From Pontiellaceae bacterium (GTDB taxonomy: Bacteria; Verrucomicrobiota; Kiritimatiellia; Kiritimatiellales; Pontiellaceae), in assembly GCA_016937945.1 (NCBI GenBank), contig JAFGVP010000175.1:1-33687 (forward strand): a stretch of 33,687 bases of DNA, given 5' to 3'. The position numbers and the translations under genes are program-made. The notes beneath the pieces are model-generated. The model saw only the letters and a list, made by a program, of their open reading frames with translations, was not told the DNA's origin and did no database searches. The stretch's first letter is position 1, and every line of letters begins with the position of its first letter. Of this stretch, positions 15,102 through 23,326 are shown piece after piece.

Positions 15102-16502
15102 TTATAGCTTTCTCAGTTTTGGTCCGACCGGCGTATCCTTCACGGTCCATCCGCATTCAGCCAGTGCATCACGTATGCGGTCCGACTCAGCCCAGTTTTT
15201 CTCTGCTCGCGCCTTTTTCCGGTCCTCCAACAGATCAAAAACCCGAGAAGGAATCGCCTCTTCCTGAGGGATCAAAATGCCGAGTACACGGTCGAGCTCG
15301 CTCCACAAATCAAGAACAGCGCGAGCCTCTCTCGAACTGACCGGGGAATCCGACATCGCTTTATTCCCGGCATGAACCGTGTCAAACACAGCTGCCATAG
15401 CACCGGAAATATTCATGTCATCATCCATGGCATCCGCAAAACGTTTGCGGGTTTCCGATGCCCATGCAGGCAGCTCTCCGGCAACATCATTATTTTCCGC
15501 AGCTTCTACAAGGGATGCATAAAATTCATCCAGTCGCTTTAGCGCCGCGCGATTCGCATCGAGTGACTTAAACGCAAAATTCAGAGACTGGCGATAATGA
15601 GAAGAGAGCAGTTCGTAACGAACCTCACGCCCCGTATACCCCATATCAAGAATCTCTCGCAGCGTGTAGAAGTTTCCCAGCGATTTACTCATCTTTCGAC
15701 CATCAACAACCAGATAACCACAGTGCATCCAATATCTGGAATACGGCTTACCCGTAGCAGCTTCTGACTGGGCAATTTCATCCTCGTGATGCGGAAAAAT
15801 GTTATCTACACCGCCGGTATGAATATCAAAGCTTTCTCCGAGTAATTTCATGCTCATCGCGGAACACTCAATATGCCACCCAGGACGACCTCTTCCCCAC
15901 GGGGAATCCCAGACCACATCTCCATCTTCGGGAACATAAGCCTTCCACAGGGCAAAATCGGCGGCGTTTTCCTTATCGTATTCATCCTGAGCAACGCGTG
16001 CCCCGGCCTGCATGCCTTCACGGTCAAGGTGAGCAAGTTTTCCGTACTCGGAAAATTTATCAATACTGAAATAGACGGAGCCATCATCCGATTTGTAGGC
16101 ATAACCCTTGTCAAAAAGGGTGCCGATAAGCTGAATCATCTCATCAATATAGTCCGTTGCCGCCGGATAATGCTCCGCCGGCTCAATATTGAGCTTCGCG
16201 AGATCCTCAAAGAAAGCATCAATATAGGTTTTGGTATACTCTTTTAAAGGGAGACCCTGCTGAATGGATGACCGAATGGTCTTATCATCCACGTCTGTAA
16301 GATTCTGAACCTGAGTAACCTTAAACCCGCAAAACTTGATATAGCGGCGCAAAAGGTCCTCAAACATATACGCACGGAAATTACCGATATGCGCATAGTT
16401 ATAAACCGTTGGACCACATGTGTACATGCGCACATGCTCACCATCGAGAGGTATGAGCTCCTCTTTGGTCCGACTCATGGTGTTAAAAATTCTGAATGCC
16501 AT
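15102..16502 (-). CDS. cysS: Cysteine--tRNA ligase
   Basis: Charges tRNA-Cys with cysteine. The 466-residue protein has the class I signatures: the HIGH-equivalent HIGN at 38-41 in YNYAHIGNFRAY, preceded by zinc ligand Cys29 in YTCGPTVY; the zinc/catalytic segment GWHIECSAMS; the HHEDE motif in NIFPHHEDEIAQSE; and KMSKS in DGRKMSKSLGNF. The C-terminal DALR-like helical domain and a short anticodon-binding tail follow (ending AECGWTVKDTP). GGAGG, inside the end of rsfS, lies about 9 bases before the ATG, and the intergenic gap is 2 bases. Zinc discrimination of cysteine needs no editing domain, and none is seen. Confidence 0.97.
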   Translation of the reverse strand: MAFRIFNTMSRTKEELIPLDGEHVRMYTCGPTVYNYAHIGNFRAYMFEDLLRRYIKFCGFKVTQVQNLTDVDDKTIRSSIQQGLPLKEYTKTYIDAFFEDLAKLNIEPAEHYPAATDYIDEMIQLIGTLFDKGYAYKSDDGSVYFSIDKFSEYGKLAHLDREGMQAGARVAQDEYDKENAADFALWKAYVPEDGDVVWDSPWGRGRPGWHIECSAMSMKLLGESFDIHTGGVDNIFPHHEDEIAQSEAATGKPYSRYWMHCGYLVVDGRKMSKSLGNFYTLREILDMGYTGREVRYELLSSHYRQSLNFAFKSLDANRAALKRLDEFYASLVEAAENNDVAGELPAWASETRKRFADAMDDDMNISGAMAAVFDTVHAGNKAMSDSPVSSREARAVLDLWSELDRVLGILIPQEEAIPSRVFDLLEDRKKARAEKNWAESDRIRDALAECGWTVKDTPVGPKLRKL

Positions 16503-16504
16503 GA

Positions 16505-16855
16505 CTACTCAACCTCCACGTCAACTCGCGGCGCATCCTTCCAGAGCTTTTCGAGATCATAAAATTCACGTAACTCCCGCTCAAATACATGGACCATGAT
16601 GCCTTGATAATCAAATATCATCCATCCGCTTTCAGGAACACCGGCTTTCTGAAATCCCTTGTAGCCATGGTCCTTGAAAGTCCGCTGCAATCCGTCAAAC
16701 AAAGCCTTTAGATGAGGTTTATTCGCTCCAGTCGCAACAATGAAATAGTCAGCGATATTCGCGTGCTGACGCAAATCCAGCACGATAACTTCCTCGGCTT
16801 TGCGATCATCAAGAAACGTGACAATCTCCTTAATTACATCGTAATCCGATACCAT
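16505..16855 (-). CDS. rsfS: Ribosomal silencing factor RsfS
   Basis: RsfS binds ribosomal protein L14 (uL14) and blocks subunit joining when nutrients are short. At 116 residues it has the single domain of the family, with the typical DLRQHANIADYFIVATGAN near residues 27-45 and the GWMIFDYQGIMVHVFERELREFY signature further on. AGAGGAT lies before the ATG. It sits 6 bases after nadD, the classic nadD-rsfS pairing, and 2 bases before cysS. Confidence 0.95.
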   Translation of the reverse strand: MVSDYDVIKEIVTFLDDRKAEEVIVLDLRQHANIADYFIVATGANKPHLKALFDGLQRTFKDHGYKGFQKAGVPESGWMIFDYQGIMVHVFERELREFYDLEKLWKDAPRVDVEVE

Positions 16856-16861
16856 AATTAT

Positions 16862-17494
16862 CTATCCTCTATATAATCCATGTTCGTAAATATACATCTC
16901 AACCTCGGAAGGAACCAGATAACGAATTCCTAATCCTTCTGCCACACGCATGCGAATCTCAGTTGATGAAATGTCTACCAGATGAGCTTCGATCAAATCT
17001 TCAACCAATCGTTCAGTATAGTGCGGTGCTAGCAGGATTTTTTTGCGAATATCATCTATGCAAAGTTCATCTGGACGTAACAACGTTGCTACCCGGCATA
17101 GTTCAAGCAACTCGTCCACACGATGCCATGTATGCAAATCAACCAGCGTGTCACTTCCAACAATAAGCACTAATTCCGAATCCGGACACAAACACTTCAT
17201 GTCATAAACGGTGTCATACGTGTAAGATACTCCTCCACGATGAATTTCCATATCCGACACAGAAAAGTGGATGTCCCCCTCGGTCGCAACCCGAAGCATG
17301 TTTAGGCGATGGTCCGACGACTCTCGCTGCAAATGCTGCTTATGAGGCGGAACTGCCGCAGGAATAAATACCACTTCCTGCAACTCCAGTCGCTCTAATG
17401 CATCCTGAGCAACAACCAGATGCCCGATATGAACCGGATCGAATGAACCACCAAAAATGCCAACCCGACGGGTTCCTATCCGCAGTTCATTCAT
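16862..17494 (-). CDS. nadD: Nicotinate-nucleotide adenylyltransferase
   Basis: Transfers AMP to nicotinate mononucleotide to form deamido-NAD in NAD synthesis. The 210-residue protein starts with the nucleotidyltransferase motif GIFGGSFDPVHIGH (HxGH at residues 22-25). It has the VGSDTL segment and the C-terminal ISSTEIRMR motif that binds the adenylate, and ends in LVPSEVEMYI. It lacks an obvious ribosome binding site before the ATG and lies only 27 bases after the polysaccharide export lipoprotein gene, so it may be read from that transcript. nadB of the same pathway is also in the window (25881), but not in the same unit. Confidence 0.95.
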   Translation of the reverse strand: MNELRIGTRRVGIFGGSFDPVHIGHLVVAQDALERLELQEVVFIPAAVPPHKQHLQRESSDHRLNMLRVATEGDIHFSVSDMEIHRGGVSYTYDTVYDMKCLCPDSELVLIVGSDTLVDLHTWHRVDELLELCRVATLLRPDELCIDDIRKKILLAPHYTERLVEDLIEAHLVDISSTEIRMRVAEGLGIRYLVPSEVEMYIYEHGLYRG

Positions 17495-17521
17495 CCGATT
17501 CGACTAAGGTCCGTTTTCAGG

Positions 17522-18151
17522 CTAATACCAGGTCGGAGGAACATTTACGACATCGCCAGCTTCGATTTTAACATCCAATGCTGGATTTTTCTCTATGTCC
17601 TTCATGTTTTTCTCTGTGCTGGTTCCACTGCGCAAAATCCGAACCTTTTTCTTGTCAGCGAACTCAGTATAGCCACGAGCAGAAGCTATGGCCTGCAACA
17701 GCGTAGTACCGCTTGTCAAAGGAAATTGACCGGGTGCCTTCACCTCTCCCTGCACATAATAAGTCTTCGCAGTCATTGTTACAACAACCGAGACACTGAT
17801 ATAAATGCCTCCATCAATGTAGAGATCTTTGATTTTATCCTCAAGCTGCGTGGTCGTCAGACCGGCAGCCTTGATCGGCTGATCGATATGGAGAAGCTTA
17901 ATCTCTCCATTCTCATCAATCACATCCTCAAGGTACTGCTGATCCTGAATACCGCTGAAACGGATGTAAATCGGATCCATTGCCTTTAATCTATATACAG
18001 AAACCATTGTTGCTGTCCTGTTTGTCGCAGAGTCAGCTTCAGCGTGAACCTCTCCAGCCACGGGGGCATCTGCAGGGTTAATTGGTTGAATACACCCGGA
18101 AAGAAGCGCCATAGCTGCAAACAGAACACTAAATAAAATCTTACGAAACAT
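17522..18151 (-). CDS. Polysaccharide export lipoprotein (short Wza type)
   Basis: Periplasmic/outer-membrane component of exopolysaccharide or capsule export. The 209-residue precursor has a lipoprotein signal peptide with lipobox LLSG-Cys20. It then has a Poly_export domain (YRLKAMDPIYIRFSGIQDQ onward, with the GEIKLLHI and AAGLTTTQLEDKI motifs) and a single SLBB-type domain (YYVQGEVKAPGQFPLTSGTTLLQA). E. coli Wza (about 380 residues) has more domains and a C-terminal helix that builds the outer-membrane pore; that part is missing here. The protein probably works with the barrel encoded at 20362. AAGGAT precedes the ATG. It follows the tyrosine kinase gene with a 28-base gap. Confidence 0.9.
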   Translation of the reverse strand: MFRKILFSVLFAAMALLSGCIQPINPADAPVAGEVHAEADSATNRTATMVSVYRLKAMDPIYIRFSGIQDQQYLEDVIDENGEIKLLHIDQPIKAAGLTTTQLEDKIKDLYIDGGIYISVSVVVTMTAKTYYVQGEVKAPGQFPLTSGTTLLQAIASARGYTEFADKKKVRILRSGTSTEKNMKDIEKNPALDVKIEAGDVVNVPPTWY

Positions 18152-18179
18152 GCTGATAATCCTTTTTCAGTAACAATAT

Positions 18180-20273
18180 TTACAGGTCATTTCCTTCGGA
18201 CATCTCACTCTGGGAACTACGGTAATAGTCTGAGTAGTAGGAATGATAATAGTAGTAGTAATCATCACGCATGACGTTGATGTTATTCAGAACAGCTCCA
18301 ACTACCTTCACGCCAAGTGATTCAATGGTCTGGCGAGCCTTGTTCAGCATTTCACGCGGATACTTACGGTACTGAACAACGATCACAGCTCCGTCAGCTT
18401 CCTTTGCGATAATTGCGGAGTCACTAATACCCACCAACGGGGGCGTATCGATAAGAACCACATCATACTTCGTTTTCAGACTGCCAATCAGCTCACGAAT
18501 ACGTTTCGGATCCAGTACCCCGAGCGATGTACGAGGTAAGCGTCCGCTTGGAAGAAAGTGAAGATTCGGAACACTTGTGGCCTTAATGGCCTCTTCGACC
18601 GGCACGTCACGAAGCAACACATTGGTCAAACCAAAGCGGTTTGACACCCCAAGAATTGTATGCTGCACAGGACGGCGCAAGTCGGCGTCAATCAGCAACA
18701 CTTTTTCACCTTGCTGAGCACATACAAAAGCCAGATTAAAACACGTTGTAGACTTACCTTCACCAGCACCCCCGGAAAGGACGCAAAATGCTCCATGGTG
18801 TGCTCCCCCCTCAGAAAATGCAAGGTTTGTGCGCAATACACGATAGGACTCTGCATGTTCACTGTCCGGCCCTTCTTCAATAAGAGGACGAACCTTCTGG
18901 GGAATAAGTCCAAGAACAGGCAAGCCAAGAATCCGTTCTATGTCCTCTGCGGTCTTAACCGATGTATCAAGATACTCAATGAAGTATGCCAAGCCAACTC
19001 CGGCACCAAGGCCGACAAAAATACTGAGCAGTACATTCATAAAAAGATTAGGGCTGACCGGACGGCGATTCGGTTCTGCGGCATCAATGATCTCAACAGG
19101 ATGCCGAGGCACATCCATGGTGATCATTTCTTGGCGAAGTCTGGCATTAAGCTGATTGTAAATGAATCGCTCGTTGTCAAGATCTGCAAGCGCCTGACGG
19201 AATTCCTGATACTGTTGCCCCTGAAGCTCGATCGTTTCCTTCTTGGCATCATCCAACAGCTTCTCCAACTCAACAAAACGACTGGATGCAACATCAAATT
19301 CAGTTTTGAGCCGTTTTCGCAATGCAATGAGCTGTTCTGTGAGCGTTTTCTCTACCTGTCCCTGCTGATTCTTGAGACGCTTAACTTCAGGATGATTAGG
19401 ACCGAAATTTGCACCAATAGAACTCAGCTGTACTTTAATATCCTGAAGTTGCTGCACCAACGAAATAACATTCGGGTCCTGAGTTATACCTGCAGCACTA
19501 TCAACCAAATCTTCCGGCTTAATCTTCTCGAGCACAGAAAGGGCCACCTCTTTATCGACCCTGACCTGCTGGGCAGCAGTACGATCGGCCTGCAACTGCT
19601 GAATCTGCAACTCAAAATAATCAGCGCTGCCTTCTCCTCCAGGCGTTGCAATACCATATTTGACACGTACAGCCTGAACCGTCGCTTCTGCAACAAGAAC
19701 CCGATCGGCCTGCTCAGTGAGTTCCTCTTTCATTTTGTTCAATGCATCACGAATCTGTTTACTAGCAATCTCAAGTCGAGAATCCCGATAAACCTCCGCA
19801 ATTTCATTGGCAATACGTGCAGATTCATCAGGATCATCACGACGCACAACAATCATGATCAGCGAGGTATCACGTTGCTGAATCACGCTGATGCTGTTTG
19901 CGAGAATCTTAAGCGCAACTTCGCGAGCAACCTTTTCTCCGCTCTCACCCCATCCTTCCTGAAGATTAAGCCGATTGATAACGGAGGTAAAAATAGGCTT
20001 GGACTGTATAATCTCAAACTGATCTCGAAGAAAGTACGGGTTGTACGATGAGTAGTATGTCTGCTGAGCAAACGGGTTAATCTCAGGACTATCTTCTGAT
20101 ACACGAATACGAACAGATGACTCGTAAATATTAGGCAATAACAGGGTATAGACCGTGCCGGTAATTACCACAAGAATAGCAACAGCGAGAACAATCTCTT
20201 TACGCGATCGAATAACCCGCCAGTAATCAAGAAAATGAAGGCTACTCGACTGTTGCGTTGTCTCAGAACTCAT
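18180..20273 (-). CDS. Wzc-type polysaccharide co-polymerase and tyrosine autokinase
   Basis: Bacterial tyrosine kinase (BY-kinase) that controls chain length and export of a surface polysaccharide. The 697-residue protein has an N-terminal Wzz domain with a first membrane helix near residues 30-50, a long periplasmic coiled region (about 170-390), a GNVR-like segment (DVPRHPVEIIDAAEPNRRP) before the second helix (about 415-440), and a cytoplasmic kinase domain. Walker A is GGAGEGKS (501-508), Walker A' is VLLIDADLRRP (525-535), and Walker B is VVLIDTPP (605-612). The C-terminal tail holds nine tyrosines within residues 672-684, the autophosphorylation cluster, followed by an acidic end. GGAG lies 7 bases before the ATG. 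A hairpin terminator sits in its 5' leader. No glycosyltransferase is nearby. Confidence 0.95.
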   Translation of the reverse strand: MSSETTQQSSSLHFLDYWRVIRSRKEIVLAVAILVVITGTVYTLLLPNIYESSVRIRVSEDSPEINPFAQQTYYSSYNPYFLRDQFEIIQSKPIFTSVINRLNLQEGWGESGEKVAREVALKILANSISVIQQRDTSLIMIVVRRDDPDESARIANEIAEVYRDSRLEIASKQIRDALNKMKEELTEQADRVLVAEATVQAVRVKYGIATPGGEGSADYFELQIQQLQADRTAAQQVRVDKEVALSVLEKIKPEDLVDSAAGITQDPNVISLVQQLQDIKVQLSSIGANFGPNHPEVKRLKNQQGQVEKTLTEQLIALRKRLKTEFDVASSRFVELEKLLDDAKKETIELQGQQYQEFRQALADLDNERFIYNQLNARLRQEMITMDVPRHPVEIIDAAEPNRRPVSPNLFMNVLLSIFVGLGAGVGLAYFIEYLDTSVKTAEDIERILGLPVLGLIPQKVRPLIEEGPDSEHAESYRVLRTNLAFSEGGAHHGAFCVLSGGAGEGKSTTCFNLAFVCAQQGEKVLLIDADLRRPVQHTILGVSNRFGLTNVLLRDVPVEEAIKATSVPNLHFLPSGRLPRTSLGVLDPKRIRELIGSLKTKYDVVLIDTPPLVGISDSAIIAKEADGAVIVVQYRKYPREMLNKARQTIESLGVKVVGAVLNNINVMRDDYYYYYHSYYSDYYRSSQSEMSEGNDL

Positions 20274-20290
20274 ATACGTACTCCAATGTT

Positions 20291-20328
20291 AAAAAATCAA
20301 GGTGGTGAAAGTAAACTTTCACCACCTT
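20291..20328 (-). terminator. Intra-operon terminator or attenuator before the tyrosine kinase gene
   Basis: A perfect 13-bp stem (20299-20311 with 20316-20328) with a TAAA loop is followed on the minus strand by GA and six T residues (20291-20296). It lies between the barrel stop (20362) and the kinase ATG (20273), leaving about 17 bases after the T run, enough for the ribosome binding site but not for a new promoter. Partial termination here would lower kinase levels relative to upstream secreted proteins. Confidence 0.85.
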
Positions 20329-20361
20329 TGCATTCAAATCAAAACTACAAGAAAGCGTCCC

Positions 20362-21525
20362 TTACAGGCGAAGTCTCCATCCAAGATCGACGCGATTGCG
20401 ATCGAACTCTGTTAGGAGTGCGTCTGCAGAACGATCGCTGTATTCATAACCAAGCTCAATAAAGTTGTTACGATTGATCTGGTAAGAACCACGTACGCTC
20501 AGCAACATGTACTGATCCTCAACATCCACAACACCAACAGATGCAGCATAGTCACTATCATACCACCCCATAATGTAGGCCAACGAGCTAGACAGGCTGA
20601 CCTTGGACGTCAAATCATGCCGAACACCAACACCAAAACGCAATTTTTCCTGAGAATTAAAGAATGAATTCTGAGCATTGGCAACCGAATATCCAACGGA
20701 GGCATTGAAGCCGGTATCTTCCGAAGGACTATAGTCTACACCCGCATCCAGATAAGGAGTCGCCGAATCTTCGGACCCAGTAACAGTGTCTACAGTAGAC
20801 ATGGTCGCACCAACACGTCCGAAACCTGACATATTAGCACTGAACGTATGGTCCGCACCTGCCATAAGCGATACGAAATCAAGACTTCCGCGAGAACCAT
20901 CATACTCATAGGTCTGGTAATTTACACCGACCATACCACTCGTAGCAGCCTGATTCATCACACGAACCAGCGAAGCATCAACCGTATAATGATCATAGTT
21001 GTTACCGAGGGTCTTGCCATAGTTATCATCATCCCATCGACGCAATTCATATCCAGCACCCAGCTTTAACTTTCCTTTGGGGCTCAGCATGATATCAGCC
21101 GCAGCCATGAGGTCATTATTCAGATAGCTCTGATCGGTTGTACTAACCAAGCCATCCTGACCATCACGCATTTGATACCGTAGACGATCGGACAACGTCA
21201 GATAAACACGTTCAGAGACAGCATGATTAAACCGACCGTATGCATTTTGATAACTGACCCCTTTAGGATCACCATCAAATCGATAACGCACTTCCGGCTG
21301 ATAAGAGAAAACAGCATCACTTCGCCCAGAAAAATTCACGGTACCGGAAATATTAACCATTTCCATAATCTCTGCCGTGTCCTGTGCATTACCAGTCTGG
21401 TAAATATTATCATCATAACCGACACGCACAAGATTCAGAATCCGAACATCACTCTCCTGCTCAGCGAAAGCGGACAGAGAGACCATAGCCGCGACTGCAG
21501 ACAAACAAACCGTTTTTTTACTCAT
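20362..21525 (-). CDS. Outer-membrane beta-barrel protein of the polysaccharide locus
   Basis: A 387-residue exported protein with a signal peptide (MSKKTVCLSAVAAMVSLSAFA, cleavage after AFA). The mature part is a series of alternating polar/hydrophobic strands with Y/D/N-rich loops (for example VRVGYDDNIYQTG, VGVNYQTYEYDG, FIELGYEYSDR), ending in DLGWRLRL. This pattern is that of barrels of the BBP2/EpsL-VpsM kind, which partner with short Wza-like proteins in exopolysaccharide export. The barrel call is from the strand pattern; the exact family is uncertain. GGGAG precedes the ATG. It follows an orphan secreted protein gene by 59 bases and is separated from the kinase gene by a terminator-like hairpin. 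Confidence 0.8.
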   Translation of the reverse strand: MSKKTVCLSAVAAMVSLSAFAEQESDVRILNLVRVGYDDNIYQTGNAQDTAEIMEMVNISGTVNFSGRSDAVFSYQPEVRYRFDGDPKGVSYQNAYGRFNHAVSERVYLTLSDRLRYQMRDGQDGLVSTTDQSYLNNDLMAAADIMLSPKGKLKLGAGYELRRWDDDNYGKTLGNNYDHYTVDASLVRVMNQAATSGMVGVNYQTYEYDGSRGSLDFVSLMAGADHTFSANMSGFGRVGATMSTVDTVTGSEDSATPYLDAGVDYSPSEDTGFNASVGYSVANAQNSFFNSQEKLRFGVGVRHDLTSKVSLSSSLAYIMGWYDSDYAASVGVVDVEDQYMLLSVRGSYQINRNNFIELGYEYSDRSADALLTEFDRNRVDLGWRLRL

Positions 21526-21584
21526 ACTTAACTCCCTTTAATGAGTTTTTTTTTGCAACCCTAAGAAACCCTGAAGATTACCCA

Positions 21585-22151
21585 TTACTCCGGCGTAGCA
21601 TCGCTGTCGCCAAATACACTTCCGCTCCCGAATGAAGACGCATTCCAGAAATTCCCGAAAGCCTGTTCGTAGAAACTACGAAGTCCCTGCGACTGCCACG
21701 GAACATCATTAATATTCGGAGGATTGCCAGCAGTTTTACCTGAAGCCTTCGCCTGCCCCTGCTCCGCACGCATTTTTTCAGCCAGCCCTTCAGGAATCTT
21801 ACCGGACATAGCCCCTGACAGCAACAGCAGCGCATCCTTCATGTTCTCTTCAGCACTCGCGGCCGACTCTGCATCACCATTCTTAACCGCAAGCTCAATC
21901 GCAGCATATGCTTTACGAGCAGCAGCACAGACAACATCAATTGCATCCGAACTCTTCTTCGCGGCGGCCAACTGATCCACATCACCCTTCAAACCGGCGG
22001 CAGCTATCATAGCTTTCGCCGCCACAGACTTTGCTTCAATTTCCGCAAGAAGCCCTGCCGCCGATGCAAGATCCGCAACCGATGAAGAAACCACAGCCAG
22101 AGAGAAAACTCCTGCTACAATACTGCTTTTCAAAAATTTACTTTTAGTCAT
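21585..22151 (-). CDS. Orphan alanine-rich secreted protein A
   Basis: Unrecognised 188-residue protein. A basic start and hydrophobic run (KFLKSSIVAGVFSLAVVSSSVA) form a signal peptide with likely cleavage near residue 26. Residues ~28-120 are rich in Ala, Lys and Glu with helix-type periodicity (AEIEAKSVAAKAM, AAKKSSDAIDVVCAAARKA, EENMKDALLLLSGAM), suggesting a helical bundle. The last ~45 residues change character: a Pro/Asn stretch and an aromatic/Gly/Ser tail (SFYEQAFGNFWNASSF). AAGGAG precedes the ATG by 6 bases, and the gap to the previous gene is 11 bases. It has no visible catalytic motif. The context suggests a periplasmic part of polysaccharide export or of a matrix. Confidence 0.75.
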   Translation of the reverse strand: MTKSKFLKSSIVAGVFSLAVVSSSVADLASAAGLLAEIEAKSVAAKAMIAAAGLKGDVDQLAAAKKSSDAIDVVCAAARKAYAAIELAVKNGDAESAASAEENMKDALLLLSGAMSGKIPEGLAEKMRAEQGQAKASGKTAGNPPNINDVPWQSQGLRSFYEQAFGNFWNASSFGSGSVFGDSDATPE

Positions 22152-22162
22152 GATCGTCTCCT

Positions 22163-22711
22163 TTATTTAGAATACTTCTCAGATATAACTTCCTTAACCT
22201 TGTCATAGTAAAACTGCACCTGCGAAGACCCCGCAAGAGCATCCTGCATAGCATCACGAAGCAAATCCAGAGATTCTACCTTCTCTCTAGCAACGGCTTC
22301 AACATAGGCAAGACCAATCTGAACCACACTGGCTCCGGAAATCGCTACATCAGCATTAACCCTGGCAAGAAGAGCATAATCCGCAGCCAAAGACGCGTTG
22401 CCGGCAGAAGCGACCTTCCCGGCACTTTCCTTTGCACCATTAAGAGACTCGACAGCATGCTTCCAGCTCGCAGCCGCAACCTGCAGCATCTGAGTAACCT
22501 CGGGCATATAGGCAGAATCTTCAGGAATCAAAGCAACCAGCTCTTTACCCTTGGCAATTGCATCACGAGCTCCAGAGATCGCCTTCTCTGCGGATGCAAT
22601 CTTGGCCGACACATCGCTTGACATCGCTGATTGCGCAACGGCGTTGTCGATCATACCGACAAAAGACAACCCACAAGCAATCAATGCAACAAACCAACCA
22701 CGTCTTTTCAT
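22163..22711 (-). CDS. Orphan alanine-rich secreted protein B
   Basis: Unrecognised 182-residue protein with a signal peptide (MKRRGWFVALIACGLSFVG..., cleavage near AVA at residue 26). The mature protein is almost entirely predicted helix, rich in Ala, Ser, Val and Lys (AKIASAEKAISGARDAIAKG, MLQVAAASWKHAVESLNGA). Helix-heavy, low-complexity composition resembles neighbour A, so they may be distant paralogues, but I see no reliable alignment. It ends in a charged helix VKEVISEKYSK. GAAGGG lies 7 bases upstream of the ATG. It is the middle gene of three orphan genes heading the export locus. Confidence 0.75.
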   Translation of the reverse strand: MKRRGWFVALIACGLSFVGMIDNAVAQSAMSSDVSAKIASAEKAISGARDAIAKGKELVALIPEDSAYMPEVTQMLQVAAASWKHAVESLNGAKESAGKVASAGNASLAADYALLARVNADVAISGASVVQIGLAYVEAVAREKVESLDLLRDAMQDALAGSSQVQFYYDKVKEVISEKYSK

Positions 22712-22773
22712 ACCTCAACCCTTCGTTTAATTTGATTCAGAAAAGCACAATACACTTTGATGCGCAAGTTAAT

Positions 22774-23235
22774 CTAACGAGATAAATCACGAAGAAAAAC
22801 AACTGTCAACACCAGTTTTTCATAACCCTGTGCATACTGTACATCATTCAATATACAGAACTCTTCCCAAGAAGCAACACCAGAAGGCAATTTAACCTTC
22901 CCCGCTTCAAATTGAGCCTCGCCGGAAAAAAGAAGATTTAACTGCCCCATCACCTTAGCACAATCTACTCTGCTGAATTCAGACCCATTCAGAACTTCCA
23001 GCAAACCGAAATAAACCCCATGCTGATTTAGAAAAGCTACACACTCGTTCAGAGAAGCACCTTCACTTATATAGCGCTCAAATAAGCCTGAATATTTTGC
23101 AATCACCATAACAGCATCCGCATGGGTAGGCAAAGAGTCGCCTTCTTCTGAAGAAGCAAACGCCACCACCGCCCCGAGCAGAGGAAACAAAAACAAACAC
23201 AGCGCAAAAACCCCGGACTTTGCAAAATACAACAC
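22774..23235 (-). CDS. Orphan secreted protein C, first gene of the export locus
   Basis: Unrecognised 153-residue protein that starts with GTG at 23235, with a G-rich ribosome binding site (GGGGGG) 5 bases before. A hydrophobic segment (GVFALCLFLFPLLGAVVAFA) forms a signal peptide or anchor. The rest is helical (HADAVMVIAKYSGLFERYI), with cysteines at ECVAF, VDCAK and EFCIL that could form disulfides. It lies divergently from rnhC; the 91-base intergenic region must hold both promoters. The gap to the next orphan gene is 62 bases. The annotation as a true gene rests on its signal segment, spacing and start site; function is unknown. Confidence 0.65.
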   Translation of the reverse strand: MLYFAKSGVFALCLFLFPLLGAVVAFASSEEGDSLPTHADAVMVIAKYSGLFERYISEGASLNECVAFLNQHGVYFGLLEVLNGSEFSRVDCAKVMGQLNLLFSGEAQFEAGKVKLPSGVASWEEFCILNDVQYAQGYEKLVLTVVFLRDLSR

Positions 23236-23326
23236 GGCACCCCCCAGTCAGACATCTATCCATACTTAATACCGAAACAATGAAGTTCTGCTGTACGCTT
23301 CTGTCATTATTTAACATGATAACAAC

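Noticed and set aside
18660-20051. 463-codon plus-strand frame
   Set aside because: Antisense shadow of the Wzc-type kinase gene, with basic, low-sense composition and no domain.
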